Shown: positions 43,661 through 58,600 of the stretch, in pieces
Position numbering within the stretch: the stretch's first letter is position 1
How the letters are laid out: each line of letters opens with the position of its first letter
From: Aplysia californica
Lineage: Eukaryota > Mollusca > Gastropoda > Aplysiida > Aplysiidae
Assembly (NCBI RefSeq): GCF_000002075.1
Contig: NW_004797418.1
Location: 773,691-837,690, forward strand
Reading direction: 5' to 3'
DNA: 64,000 nt
Position numbers and translations under genes: made by a program
Notes under the pieces: generated by a model
Databases searched by the model: none
Seen by the model: only the letters and a program-made list of their open reading frames with translations
What the model was told of the DNA's origin: nothing

Positions 43661-46600
43661 CTGTGAAATGAAACGACAGAAAAATAAATGCACAAGAACA
43701 ATTATAGATGGAACAGACTAACAAAAGCAGGCACTGGTGCACCTTGTTTGTCTGAACAAAGAGAAGCACATCAGCACAATTATGGTCATTTAGAGCAGAG
43801 AGAAAGCAAGACAGACAGAAACACCAGAGGGAGAGAGAAGTAAGACCTACCAGTGGCACCTTCCAACCACCTGCACTGGTGCAGCCGACGCCTTCAAGTT
43901 CACAGGGTATACACATCAGCTATAATGACATCTAACATTCATCCACTAAATGTATATGAAATGAAAAGCATTCCAATCATCATGAAAAAATCTCTTCCCC
44001 AAGTGGTGTGTGTCAAAAGTCCACAAGCTGTTGTATCAATAAAAACAACAAAGTTTCTGTTCTTAAAAGTATTCATCACCCTTTATCAATGCCATTAAAA
44101 AAATGGAATAGTGGATACATTATTGAACAAATAAAAATTTGTTGGCTATCTGTTATGTATTCTTCAACTACCATTTTCAGAAACACAAAACCTAGTACAG
44201 TAACGACAGATGTAATATGCAAAGATAAAAATACACAAGTTTGCAAACAAGTTAAATGCATATCACACTCTACCCCTATTAGCGTACTGTCGATGCGAGG
44301 AGTAATAATAAAAACTCTTGAGCCATATGACTTTTTACCTTTCTTAGATTTCTATCAAAATTTAAGACTCACTATAAACTTCACTGTCTTGGGCTTCATT
44401 GAGGAAAAATAAGGACCCGTAGAGTTAAAGAATTCCACGTATCCTAGAAGCTGTGTGACACAGATGGGCTTACATGCATATATGGATTGTACGAGCGTTG
44501 TATAAGGTAAGAAAAGCCTCTTGTCACTTCCTCTTTACCTGCAGACACTCACACAACATGTTGATCTATTCTCCTTTTTTGGTCTCAGTTTATCATTACT
44601 CGAATGTGTGTTGTTTTATGTTGTTTGGTGTTGTTTTTGATATCATGTTGCTAATTCCAATTTTTCTCCATCTATCTCTAAATGAAATCCCCCCCCAAAA
44701 AATTATATCAATAGAAATGTTGTTCAATGTAGAATGTACACACAGAAATTCATGAGAAAATATTCCGAAATAAAAAAGTTATGGGACTTAGGAGTGCGGT
44801 CACCCCTGAGCAGCCTCGATTCATGGGACTTCCCCCACAGCACAGGAGCCTATTCACCCGCGGCCTTAAAGAGGTCAATTAATCAAATATTAAAATGAGG
44901 TGGTAGAAGCACAATGACAAGTACTTTATGTTTTCCACGCTTAACATAAAATTTGTTTGGCTTTTTCTTTTTTCATGAAATGGGGTATTATTATCCAAAA
45001 CAACGACAGAAGTCAAAAAAAAAATCACTACCCCAGCAGTCAAATGTCTACACGAGTAGCACACATACATGGCTCACGATGGGCTTTTTGACTTCCAAGG
45101 TCAACTGCTGCACCATAAAACTGATTGTTATTTGCTATGTAAAACCACCCTTACTTAAGACTTTCGTATTTGTAATGCTTATTGCCTGTGTAAAACACAT
45201 TTTCACATATATTAAAGAATGTATCTGTTTAGTACTAAATGAACAGCAATTTTTTTGGGGGGAGGGGAGGAAGGTGCAAGATGATATTTATAGAGGCTCA
45301 GCTAGGTTTGTGTCTCGGTAATGTTAGCCTTCTAGTTTTGTTTGTGTAAAGAGAAGCACATCAACAAAATAATGGCCATTTAGTGCTGAGAAAAAGTAAG
45401 AAAGACAGACAGTAACAACAGGGGGAAAGTAAAGAAGCACGACCTACCAGTAGCGCCCTCCAACCATCTGCTAGCTTTCAAGCTTTCTACTTAATTGATT
45501 TTGTTACTTAAAAGTCAATGGTCAGGTGCAATTCTAAAAACAATCAACAATATGAACAGCACAAGGGACATGAGCTTGCTTGTACCAGGCATAGCACACA
45601 GACACGATGGCAATCATTATTATAAAATTGGGCTGAGGAAAAGTCAAATCAACAGAAAGAAGAAGGAACTTATTCGGAGTAGCCTCTGAACACTCATAAT
45701 TGGAGAAAGTTCAGATCCAATTTAGCAAACTAAACAAAAACAACTTCGCAATGTAAATTCCATGTACCAGAAACTTTTTAAAAATATTTTTTATTCAGTA
45801 AAGGTTTTACGGCGCTCGCAACGGTATAAGGTCATATGAGAGCCAAGGGGTGGTTGTCAACAGAGATGTCTTTACAGGGAATCGGCTTACTCCGCTCACC
45901 TCTCTAACTTCAACAGCACAAAGTCTGTTTTGCCTTTCAAGGCACCCCAGAAATAGCGGGTCACAAGAGTGTGACAAACATACAAAAGAAGAAGAGGAAA
46001 ATGACGATAGTAAGGATTAAGAAAGAAAAAGCAGCAGTTCCCTATTGCGGTGCAGGCACAGTTATGAGCATGACATTGTTGGATCAGCCGATTTACAATT
46101 CTACTGTGCCTAAGAACGAGAAATGTCCCCCAGTTGGGAATGGCCTAAAGACACTTCAGTCAGTGGCACCGCCCCAAGGGGGGGGGGCCAGAAACTTTGT
46201 ACAGTGCTTCCAAACGCAAAATCCCAAAATGGAGGAAAAATTGGTGGGGGTCTGGGCCGAAGCAGGCCCCCAGTAGGTCCAGGGCAAAGCCCTGAGTGGG
46301 GGTTCAGGGGGCTGACGGCCTCCGGAAGCTGAAGAAAATTTGCAATTTAAGAGCTAAAACTTGGCCTTTCTAAGCCTAAAATTTTAAAAAGAATGAGATT
46401 CACACACCAAGTAAAGCCATTATTTAACTTTAACCAGGCCAAAATTGGTAAAAGGAAAAGCATACTTTGCGAGTTTAAGTAAAAAGCTCCTGGGGACAAC
46501 ACTAGAATGTGCATGCTTCGTCACTAAATAAAAAACTACAAAGTAACAAATGATAATTATGGGAACAAATCGCTAGTCAGTCGGAAGAAAAAAACAACAA

Positions 46601-49600
46601 AAAACTTTCGGGACCGGGATTCGATCCCACTCTCATAAAATAATAATTGTGAGACTTCAAACGCAAACATGCTGACCATTCGGCCATCAGAACTTCAATC
46701 AGTGAAAGGTAGATTAAGCTTAATGTTCACAGCACTGTTTCAGAAAAGACCATGCAACATAGATCTAGACGTAGAATTTGGTTGTGTATTTTCTTTTTAC
46801 AACGGAGAAAGTGAGAAAGTTGGAAACATGGGCGGGGGGAACCATCAATGAGGCGGCGGGCATCGGATCGGCATATCAGGTCTGGAGGAAACTTTTTTTT
46901 AAATGGCGGAAAATTGGAAGCACTGTTTGTAACAAGTGCAGACCCTTTCGAATAAATATCTCAGAAACAGCCACTCCTCATTAGTATTCTAGTGTACAGA
47001 GTACGCAACTGTCTCATCAGACTTGAATTATCATATGTCAGGGATAAAATGGGTATCTCAACACAATAAAATATGGAAACAACAAAATTGTAAATTCTGA
47101 CTAAAATTTATCAGAGAGAGAGATGCTTTAAGAAAGGCATCAGCATCTTACATAAGAAAAGATCATCATTTTTTTTACAACCCAATCTTTTACGGACAAT
47201 TCAAAGCAAATGTATCCGTAAAGAAACTCTCCAATTCGAAAATCTCCAACAAATATTTAAAAAAACAAAACACAATACACTTCGAACCTGAAAAATATTT
47301 TAAAGATATCACCGAGGGCTGAGCGGTTTGTCTAGTTTTAGTAAGAGTTGTACAGCACTCGCAACTCAAATGGGTCATACAAGTGCCAAAGATAAGAAGG
47401 ATAGAGCATAACATACAAAGAAAAGGAGGAGAGATAAGGACGACAAATGTAGGATAGTAAAGACAGAGCAAACCACACCAGAACACCCACCAATCACCCA
47501 TGGGCTGAGTGGGAAACAGTACCCCCCCATCACAAAACGAAGTTACTGATATCCTATAAAACTAACATTCCCATGCAAGAATCGAGCTGATATCTTCTCG
47601 ACACAAAGTGAAGAAATGTTACACCATGAACACAGATGTCCATTTATGTAATCAAGAATGCAGACAGTTACACGCAGTTAAGAGAGGATAACGTTACCTT
47701 GTTGACACCACAGGAGGATTGAGTTCTCTTCAAAAACCTTTGACTAATCAACAACTTTACAAGGTATGGCTGCCACAGAGGAAGCCTTTCAGTGTTGCAC
47801 AGGAAGGACAAAAACAAATTCTAAGCAAACGCCAAGGCAGCAAAGTACCATAGTTTAAAAGTGAACAGATATTTGACCTTGTATGGAAGTCACAGCTCTG
47901 AAATAACTCTTAACAATCAAAAGACGAAGAGAGAAATGACGAACAAAGCATCATGAAAATGAAAGAAAAACAGTCAATATTCTAGACCACTGCCTCTAGC
48001 CAGATTTTAAAAAGAAAAGAATCATACGCAACTTCCTGCTTTGCATCTTCAAATCAAATATCAACAGGTTTAGGTACTTGACTGTGTTAAATCTTGGTAC
48101 ATGTACTAGTATTCATGAACCTTTTAAAAATTATGATGGCAATGAACTCACTTTGACAACTAACAGGAAAAATCAAGTCAAGACTTTTTGTTCTAAACTT
48201 TCTAATTTATGAGACGGAGAAGTGCATGGTGTGATTTAAAATTAGAATGATTAACATTTAACCTTCTCATCAAAATTACCTTGAAATCCATTTACAGTGA
48301 GACTTTAAAATCTTTTTAATCCTATTATTACTATCACTGCCATTGCTTACTCTGGTAATATAGAAAAGGAAGAGAGACTAGAGAGAAGCAGAATTAAATA
48401 TGCTGACAGAGACTGAACTAGTTTCAATGAGAGACAAGCAACAAGCACACCGACTTGGGGGTGTCACCCAGGACAAAGAAAAAGCAAGACAACAGAAAAA
48501 AACACAAAAAAAACAGGACAGGAAAGAAGGCTCTACTTGAGAGGCACTCTCCAAACACCCCCTGGAAGAGCAACACATCCGACAGCTCACTTATTACAAG
48601 CGCAAACATTAAAGTGGTAATCTGAGAAAAAAGGGGATGCAACATAGAGAAATAACTATGAACAAAGGCCCTAACAAGGTGCAGAGAAAGGGTGAAGCAG
48701 ATAAACAAAAGGACAGGAAAGAAGCAGGCCTCACTAGTCTGAACCGACTTGATTCTCAGTGGACAAATCCATCACATATGTGTGCTACAGTGCATTGACA
48801 ACTCCACAAACAGGTCACCAGCAAAATGAACAAGTTGAAATCCCTTCACACTATCTTCTATGCCTATAACTTTACTTCCTGTCACCCCTTTGATGGTACA
48901 TACTATAAATGATTTCAGGTACACGTGGTTTGATGAGGACAATTCATGACACTGGCATTGTAGAGCAAAAAACTATACAAGAATTTTATTGTTGTGACCA
49001 CTTTAGCTATACACAGGTAAAGTTAGAACCCTACAATCCATTTATTGCAATCATGTGTCAAGCTTTCATTTCTTAAGTATAACACCCATCAAAAAACAAA
49101 TTCTTTTAATCAATTGTGTACGCCACAAACTTTCCTTACCTCAAGCATAAATAGTACATAACCAAATTCATTCAAACGTGCCAAGACAAAAAATAATTAA
49201 AATGTCATGAAGAAGCTTGCGAAACAGTGAAAGAGAACAGGTCCAGAGTCACTGGAACAAAAGGCAAATGCCAACAGACAAGGTGCAAGTTGAGGTGGAC
49301 TCTCGAGGAACAAGAAATAACATGTAGAAAAAGGAAAGGCACTGAGATCTCAGCTGAAACAGTTGGGACACTTAGATGGATGAAGACCAGAATGGTAATG
49401 TTTGAGCTTAAGCCCTCCAGTATTGCAGATGGGACCTACCATCAAAAGCAGTGAGACAATATAAGCAGAGACACAGAAATATTGCTTGCCATACTGCCAC
49501 CCCTTCCCCTTCCTTTCCCTTTCCAACACACAAAGTGATTCACTGAATGTCCAGCACTGGACTAAACACTTCAATAAATAAAAAATTATTTTGATTCTAA

Positions 49601-52600
49601 AGAGAGAAACACATGGCAGAATTCATGTAAGACCATAACAACTTTTCAGCTTCAATTGTTCTTCTAAGAGAGAAAAAAATCTGTGAAACCAGTTGAGCTA
49701 GAAAGTTTACACATTATGACAATTCTTTACAATGTAGGGTGCCCACAAAAATACTGAAAAGCTTTCACACACGAAGGCACAAAGTTGGAATGAAAACCAG
49801 ACACTCTTCTTTGTAAGCTTATCACAAGACACAAAAGGACAAAAACTTAAGTGGATGACACTTGCAGTTTACCTTCAAATGGAAGTTCCACAAACTAGTA
49901 GGAAAACAACAATACTTTAGTAACAAAACAAATGAGAACAAGGCCAAACTTAAAATAGAAAACAATTAAAATAAACTTGGCTTGCAGCTTACTGTCAAAA
50001 ATGTTTGTTGTACTGTAAATACTGTGCTTCTCTCTCTTTTCTAAAATTTTCAGTCAATTGTAAACCAAACAATGTAACGAAAATATAGTAATTACAATTC
50101 AAGTACTACATCACCCTGTTTCAGTCAGTATTTAAAAGCACAACACTCTGTAATGTAAAAATCAAATTCTTTTCAGTCATGAAGTCCAGGTTCTATTTCA
50201 AAACCTAAAACAACAGGTGACAAACAAGGACAACCCATAGAATATCACTTGAGAGTTTTCACAAGTTTGGTTCGAAAGGAAAGACACAGGCTTTTGAGTG
50301 GCCCTCCGAAAAATTGCCTGGAAATCAGATGAAGCATATGGAAAACTAGGTGCCCATGGGCATGCCCCTTTTAGTAAAACCTCCAAAAAATCCGGTATTT
50401 AAATTGCCTTGAGGGCATTTCGAGTTCTGAAAAGTAAAATAATAGATCTTTTAAAATGATAAGTCTATGATTTTGTTATATATGAGCATCAGAGCTGTGC
50501 GACTTGGTGAAAAACACTCTTTTCCTTTAGTTTTATAAGAAGTGGACATAGGAGTCGGAGAGACTGCTTTTCTCCACTGCCTGGGACGTGTCAACTCTGA
50601 GATGCCTCTGGCAGCAATAATGCTGACCGTACACCATGTCAGGCTGTACACACGGCTTGCCGAATATAATCCAACAGAAGGTCTCCATAGTTGTCTCTTT
50701 CTTCCAGCTATACCCACTTAAATTTGTTTTTCACACTGACCTCAATCAAACTGAGATTATCACAACAACAAAAAATGTTTTCCCGGCAGATTCAGACTCA
50801 GAGCACAGACCAAAGAATTAGATCTTCACAGTCGTGGAGTCACAATGAAAATCAAATTTTTAAAATATACTTCTCTGACTGAATAAAAGCCAGACTAAGG
50901 CTAAGCAGCCAAAATAATAGCACGGATCGTAACTCCTCTCCGTACAAAACACAGCACATCAGTCTTAATAATTAAGAGGTTCAAATCTCCTGTAATCGCT
51001 TACATGATGCTTGGACGACAACATTTTTTTAGGCCCAAAGCATAGTCTTTTCGTCCATTTCTATTCTAGTTCCCGAACTTGCAAAAATTGAAATACGTTA
51101 CGTTGGAAAAAAGTGTGTTGAGCCCACGAGTCCAAATTTTTGGAAAACTTACAGGTCCAAAGACAAAATCAGAAAATGAAAACTGAAAGCAAAACTACGC
51201 AGTCATTCTCAACATATCCAAGGAAGCCCCTTGACAAGAGTATCACTAGTATCATATTGCATTTGAGAGCAACCTGACCATGTCATTTCCTTCTCACCAA
51301 AATGCTAAAATTTGTTAACTTAAAAGCAGGGTAAACAAAGACACATTAGGTAAATTATCAGTACAGATTTCCTCTTCAAAACAATAAACACAGAGTTCAC
51401 TTTCTCAAACCACTTTGAAATACTGTGTCTGATCCATTAGTAGGACTTCAAAAAAACCCTTCAAAACAGCACCGAAACCAAAGAAATTTTGTAACCTCTT
51501 CAAAGAGAAACCTTATTATAAACCAACAATAACTTGTTCATACTGCTGAGAACATAAAGTAAATGACACAATCAAGATTTTAGAGTGAAAACAAAATTCA
51601 GTAGACAAAGATAACTCGAGGTGCAAACAAGACAAGCCAAAGTTTACAGGACAACATCATGAATCCATTACCCTAGCTGGGGCCTCTACAAACAAATTAT
51701 TCTATATTTACCATCCTCTGTTACCATTAAATTAATCAAAATAACTTACATTGTGGTTTTTGTTGACAGTGCGAATGCCATTGGAATTGTTGCTCACACT
51801 TATTGTCACATCATTTTCTGCAGCCATGTAAGTAATTTTGCTTGAATCCAACTTCACAGTTCTGGTCTTTGGAATGTAGCCTACTAGTCTGTAGAATAGA
51901 AATATAATATTAATGATATGCAAAGAACACCAGTAACAAGCATCCTATGTATATCGAGAGCCTGAATTTTAAAAAGGCAACAGTGCACTTTGTCAAGAGT
52001 TTTGGGCTTATGAACAATTAATGCTAGAACTAATGAATATTGAACAGTAGTGAATACTTTTAACTCACTGACTACTGGCTCTTTCACCTGTCACTAGCGC
52101 TGAATACTGGCGTTTTTGGGGAGTATTTTGAAACACCACCACCAGTTTTCAGAATGATCCTATTGTAAATATTTTCTGACACAGTAAAGTTACACTCAAG
52201 TTTAATCTTATACAAAAAACTAAAGTAGTGTAAGTATAATGCTTTAGCTTTTATGATGATAAAAAAATTGGCATGAACTTGACATTCCGTAAAAATTTCC
52301 AGAGACGTGACGTGTTGAAATTCACAACAACAACAAAAATAAAAGTTCAGATGTTCCGTTTTGAGTTCTATGCATGTGTTTGGCGAAAATATAAAAGCTG
52401 GGCTGAATGTCGATGCAGACCCACACACTGAATTACATGAGACAGACGTAGGGCACGACGTTGTGATTTCATTGTGCTAGCAACAGCACAACTACAAGTG
52501 CTACATCTAGCCGTAAAACTACGACTCAGGCCGTGTTTGAGTACATATCCAGGGTCCTAACTATCAGACAGATCAAATTTTTAACCACTAGAACTAGTAA

Positions 52601-55600
52601 AACAAACTGAAGCATCGAAAACAGAGAAAAAACCTGAGATTTTTTATCAAGTTCACCTTCAATTACTTAAAACTTTACGACGCAACTTGCGTCAACTCGG
52701 TACAAAATGAAAGAAGTGGCATAACTAGTATTGGAGTCCTTTTAAGTAAAAGTGACTGGAGCTCAATTTTCGGAACAACGGGAACCGTAGTAGGTGAGAT
52801 GAGAGAACAAACTCTTGGCATTAAGAGCCAAACTAACTCTTTTCAGAGCAATGGGACCAACAGAGAACAAAAACTAGATTTTTATAACCAAAGGAGGCTT
52901 CTCCTTGGTGCATGCAAGGATTGAAGAGCTTTGAACTCCCAGGGGACCTAAAAATTTTCAACATGGTTCTTGTCTTAGCACATAATTTTCGCTGTTCGAG
53001 CTCTACGCAAGACAAACAGAACGACAATTAATATATAAGTGCAAAAATATATACGATACAACAACATCCACCTACTTTGGCCATCTGGGTCCATAGAAGA
53101 CATAGCAGCAGTTCTTTATGCATCCTCTTGTGAATGGATTTGGACCCCCTTTAAACTTGCCAGTTACCTGCACAAAGGGACCAGGATACAAATCATCTTC
53201 ACATTCCTCCCTCAAAAGACTTTTCCATATAACATTAAAAATAATGGGGAGCCACCAGCTACAGGAAGGTTCAAACATGTTGCCACCAGATTAAAATAAT
53301 GCATTAATAATCTGTTATTTACTCCCCTCCCTCTTAGTCTCATAGGTCCCAAAACATTTAAATACTTCTACTTGAGCACCCTCCAAAAAAAGAAAGACAA
53401 TTTCAACAATCAAAACTTACAAATGAATACTTTTGTCTAATGCTTTAGCTACACTCGCACAAAAAAAGTCAGGAACAAAAATTCAAAGAAAGATAACTGA
53501 AGAACAGTGAAACCGAATTCATTCACTTTTTCACTAAAGATGCTTTCGACTCTCCAGATTAAGTGTGTACAATTTCAGATTTCAATAAAAACGAAAAGTT
53601 CATGTAAATTGAGTTTAAGTCACACTGGTCGGATTTCAAAAGTCGGAACAGCCATAGTTCTTCATGAACATTGTCAATAGTGGATGTAGCCACTGTTTGA
53701 TCAAATACTCAGCACAGCGTCGATGCATGGACAGGACATGCCTTTGGAGAACTTGTTGGGGTAGGGTCTGCCACTCCTGGACGAGGCAGCCCAAGAGTTG
53801 TTTATGGTTTTGTGCAGGAGGGTGGTTGTCCCTTATTCACCGGTCAATGAGACCCCAAATGTTCTCTATTGGGTTCAAACCCGGACTACAAGCTGGTCAG
53901 TCCATGCGGGTGACAGCTCGCTGCTGCAGGAAGTCCCCCACGATGCGGCGAGGCGTTGTCATCCTGCAGTACAGCCTGGGGTTCAATCTGCTGTAGCAGA
54001 GAAACAGCAAAGGGACGAAGGATTTCCTCCCTGTACCTTGCCGCGGTTAAATTGCCCTGTATATGGTACAGGGGGTCCTGTGGTGAGCTGAGAAGCCTCC
54101 CTAAACCAGAATGGACCCTACACCGTAGGGCGCCACCTGCTGGATGCACTCATGGTGGAACAGCTCTCCTCTGCGCCTCCAGACGTGAGCTCGCCCGTCT
54201 GGGTGCAGCAGGTTGAATCTAGATTCATTCGAGAAGACTACCTGGTCCCACTGACATTGTGTCCACTGTGAATGGTGAGTAGGCCACGCCCGCCGAGCTG
54301 CTTTGTGGGGCGGCGTGTACCTTGGGCGCCTGGCACAGACACAAGAAGCTAACCTGGCTCTACGGATACGGTTCCTTACCGTCTCCTCTCACTCGTGGAC
54401 ATTGGCTGTCACCCGTAGGTGGTCCCTGATGCTGTTTGCAGTGGTGGTTCGTGACGTCACGGCCTGTTTGACGATGAACCGGTCGATGTTGTTGTTGGTC
54501 AAACAGGGCAGTCCTGGTCGAGGCCTGTCCTGGACGCTTCCGGTCGCTTGCCACCGTTCTTGCAGCCTCTATATGAACAATGGAGACACCCCAAGTCGAT
54601 GTGCAACAACTGGGAACGTGGAACCATCTTATAGCCAGGTAACGGTTTGTCCTCTGTCGACGTCAGGCAGTGAGCGTTGTTGGTCCATCGTGTTGTAATG
54701 AAACATGGCTGAAAAACGCTGGCTTCTAAAGGGTTGTAAGTGAGCAATTTTCACAGCTAAGACATCTGTTTAGCATGTGCCAAGCTTAGTTTTAGCTAAC
54801 AGTCCCTATGCCAATGTTGCTGAGTCAGAGAAATTTAGCCCATTTTTCATGCTTTTCGGCTGTGTTTCAGAATGCCCTGCGCCGTTGCTATGAAGCTGGT
54901 GCAAGCAAATTTGCCGTACAGGCAAACTGTGTCTCGTCGTCAGTGCATGTGCCAAGTTTGGTGGACTGATCTTAACGGGTTTGTGAGATATACAAGTTTG
55001 AAATTGACAGGTGAAAACACAAGCTGTTCCTTGACTTTTTTGGGCGAGTTTATATTCTTAAGTCTCAGTATAGTAGCATGAAACTGACATTATAATATAA
55101 ATGCCTCAGAAAAATCTCCTTTCCCTAAATAAGAAAGAATATGCAGGGATCAGTGTAAGGACAGGTTTGAAAATGAAGAGATTATTTATTAAGTTTCCGC
55201 ACGTCTATGTATGGAAAGAAGATTACATTAGCTAGCAATGCCAATGAAAGTATATTTTCGCTTTAGCCCTTTTTTATTTGGTAACTAAGAAAGAATTTTC
55301 AATTGTAAGAATTATGCTTCTTGAATTTTAAGAATCGGTTCATAAATAAAAAAAGTTATGGGGTTGTAAAGGTCGGCAAAATATGAATGACTGTATATAG
55401 GAAAATACTCCTAAAAGTGGACCACACTACAGCAGACTGTGTAAGTAAATCGATGATATCTCAGTAATCAATAGGAGTTTTAGAAAGAAACTTGGCTACC
55501 TGAGGTGTTTTTGGGCGGAGGAATCATTTCTGTAGTCAGATTTACTATATCATAGTTATTTTGTTATAATTAAAATTTCGGTGTACATATTACGATTTTG

Positions 55601-58600
55601 CGAAAAAGGGGTGTCAGGATGAGAGCATTTTATTTATAGCATCGTATCACAACATGGGACCTTCAAAAACATGTTGGCGGCGTCACTAAATAATGGCAAA
55701 GCTTTCTTTGATGACTTTAGACCAAGGCAACCTTAAAATATAACTCTATTTTTCCCGTTGAGAAAACAACCGGAAGCGCACGCCCGCCATTGCCCTATTT
55801 CAAGTTACCAATGAACGGGCTTGGAATACTCATGCGCGGATTTGTAGGTCACATACATTTGCCGTGAGGGAGGGGAAAACGGCCGGCTTCCGTGCGAAGT
55901 CGCTTTGGATATGTAGTCGTGCATTTATGATCAGGTATAAGCAATTACTTGACACAGAATGCTTAAATTTGTGGACACTACAGAGGACAGATAGACCTTC
56001 TACCTCCCGGAGTTGAAAATCCTGCTCCTTACAGTTTTTCGGTATACCCGATACGAAAGTGTTCCCGACACCAAAGTATAGGTTAATTTACGTGTACGAA
56101 CTTCAATGTCCACATATCATTAGTTTGCCCTGTTTTCTGATAGGTTGCCAAGTTTCATTCACATTGGTCCAGAAATAGAGCAGACCGAGATTGAGAAAGT
56201 TAGTCTAACGTTCCGACCCAGTCCAAAAATTCACCCGCAAACGGGGACCAACTTTTCGCCGCGCGCGGAAGCCCGGTTGGCATTGCTAAATTAGCAACAT
56301 TTTCTGAGCAAACAATGTAATTACACGTAAGTAATAAAAATGAAAAAAAAAACCCTCAAAAAACCCAAATGGGCTGAAACCTGTATACACTTACGGATAA
56401 GAACTCACCTGTTCATTTGTTGTGGTGCCTTTAGCAACTAAAAAGATATGGAACCCTGTCAGTCCATATACAGGAATTAACACTAAGCCTATGATTATCA
56501 TGATGAGAATTCTGAGTATCTGTTAAGGAACATTCTAATCATGAAACATCTGTTGTAACTCAATTTTGACAATAAAATCAGCAAGGTGCATGGCCTCACA
56601 GGTGAGAAAAGGAAGTATGAGGAAGACTTTGGGTTCGTATAAAAGAGAGTGCATGTGTTTGTGAGCGTGTAAAACTTTACCAAAAAAGAAAAAAATCACC
56701 CAATTCTTTAAAGCAGGTAAATATTCCGAATGAACTTTTGTGTTCCAATCGAAAATGTGAACTTTCTGCCAACAACGATGCTTACAAAGAGTTAAAAAAC
56801 ATTACATTCAACTGACATCACATTTTGAATATATATAAATGCAACAAGTAAGTCTTTCTTAGTCTGTCAGAATGCAAAGTAAATTGTAACCATTACTCCA
56901 AACAATACAGTGAAATTAAGGCTCAGGTCCCCCTCTCAGCAGTCCTTGAAAGGGACCTTCAATAAAAATCAAAGCTCCCAGGAAATGTTCTTAATACAGT
57001 TTTCCCAGCAACATGGATGAAATTCTGACAATCTACTGCACCTCATCAGGCAAGGGCATGCATCAGATCACAGATCACAGATCAGACTAAATGACTCTAA
57101 AAATCTCGTAGGCCAAATCAAAGCAAGAAAAAACTGGGTGAAATCGCTTGAAATACCCAAGTTCTCAAAAGTGACTCTTAAACTGAAACCAAAGTATATT
57201 TCATGCAAGGGCATTCCATGACATAAAAATTTCACGTTCATGATCAATGACTGAACCGATCACAGGCGGGATCTGGCTTGTGAACAATAGTTTGTCCATG
57301 CCTGCTAGACACTAATCTCATTATCTTGTCTTGATCTTGCCATCAGATACATTTTACCTAAGCAAAGGAGTGAGTATTGTGTGTGGTCTATTTGGCTTTT
57401 ATTGGGCAATCTGGCGTGTTGGTCAATAACAGAAAGTTAGGCCCAGCCTATTGCTGCATTGTTTGACGCAAGTGTGTAAAGCAGAGAGAGTGAGTGAGCA
57501 AGTGTGAGACGAGTTCACTCTGGATTACAGCAGGGAGAGGGAAGAGCTGCATCAAGGCAGAGGAAGCCTGGAGAGATTTCGGCGTTAGGAAAGGAGGAAT
57601 GACTGTTTAGAGCCTGTCTATTTTTGTGCTTGTGTTGTGAGATTCCATCGCATCAGGGCCCCACCGCAGAGGAAAGGATCACATGATCTAGAGAAAGAGA
57701 CTAGTTTGGCTAACTCTTGTAACTGTAAACACATCTCCGCAGGCAACCAAAAGGTTAGTGTTGAATATTCTTTCATGTACAAGTAACAACATATTGTTTA
57801 CATTGCTCTTTCCCACCTTAAAAAAAACAAACTTTGCACAAGTCACAACACGCAGAAATGAAGCTTTTAAATACTCAAAATGAGGAAAATTCTGCTCTGC
57901 AAGAATCCGTCTCTTTGGTCATAGAAGAAGCCACAAACCATCTTAATCCTTATTTCTTTTATTTCCTTTTAAATAATAATCTCCTCTGCGGATCCATCAG
58001 TTATCATCAGACACTGAGGTACAAACTTTCATAAAAAAGTGGTACATAAGAAAAGACTATTCATAGAGGGCTTTTAAAATTCTCAGATTAAATTCAGTTC
58101 TGATCTCCTAACACATAGCAATAGACCAATCCCCCAGATCCACGGCTGCTTTCTTTAGAAATAACAAATGAAATAACAAATTCAGCGATGCCAATATTAT
58201 TATACATGGTGCTCAATTAAACAAAAAAGCGAACTTTCCATAAAAGGATACGATATAACTGGACCTGGCTTTAAAAGGTCGTCATTGTGCGCCAACACAT
58301 AGATAATGCACTGAACAAATATGGTGACAATGTGTACACAAAGAGTTAACAAGAAAGTGAAAAAGTAGCGATAGTTCCTGCGACCAATGCAATTGTTCAG
58401 CCAGGGACAGTGGTGATCGAAAGTCTGAAAAAGCACAAAGAAATGTTTTGGTGAGATCATTCACTTTTCTTTCTGCTTAAAATTTTAACTAAATATGAAA
58501 TTGATTTTAAGTGGAGAAGTAAGAATAGCCAAGAGGATAATAATCAAAACTTAAATTAGTGAGAGAACACAAATCAATCAAAACCTCACATCTAACTGCA

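Noticed and set aside
44784-44880. GCGGTCACCCC-containing stretch resembling text near 3890 and 59040
   Set aside because: Shared words are short (10-15 bp) and did not extend on inspection; not enough to call a repeat family.
46608-46690. Functional tRNA gene
   Set aside because: Acceptor arms do not pair and the T stem has mismatches; kept only as a tRNA-like repeat.
53638-55045. Exact ends for the second Tc1-like element
   Set aside because: The candidate inverted match is short, and its left side overlaps the transposase stop; reported as possible only.
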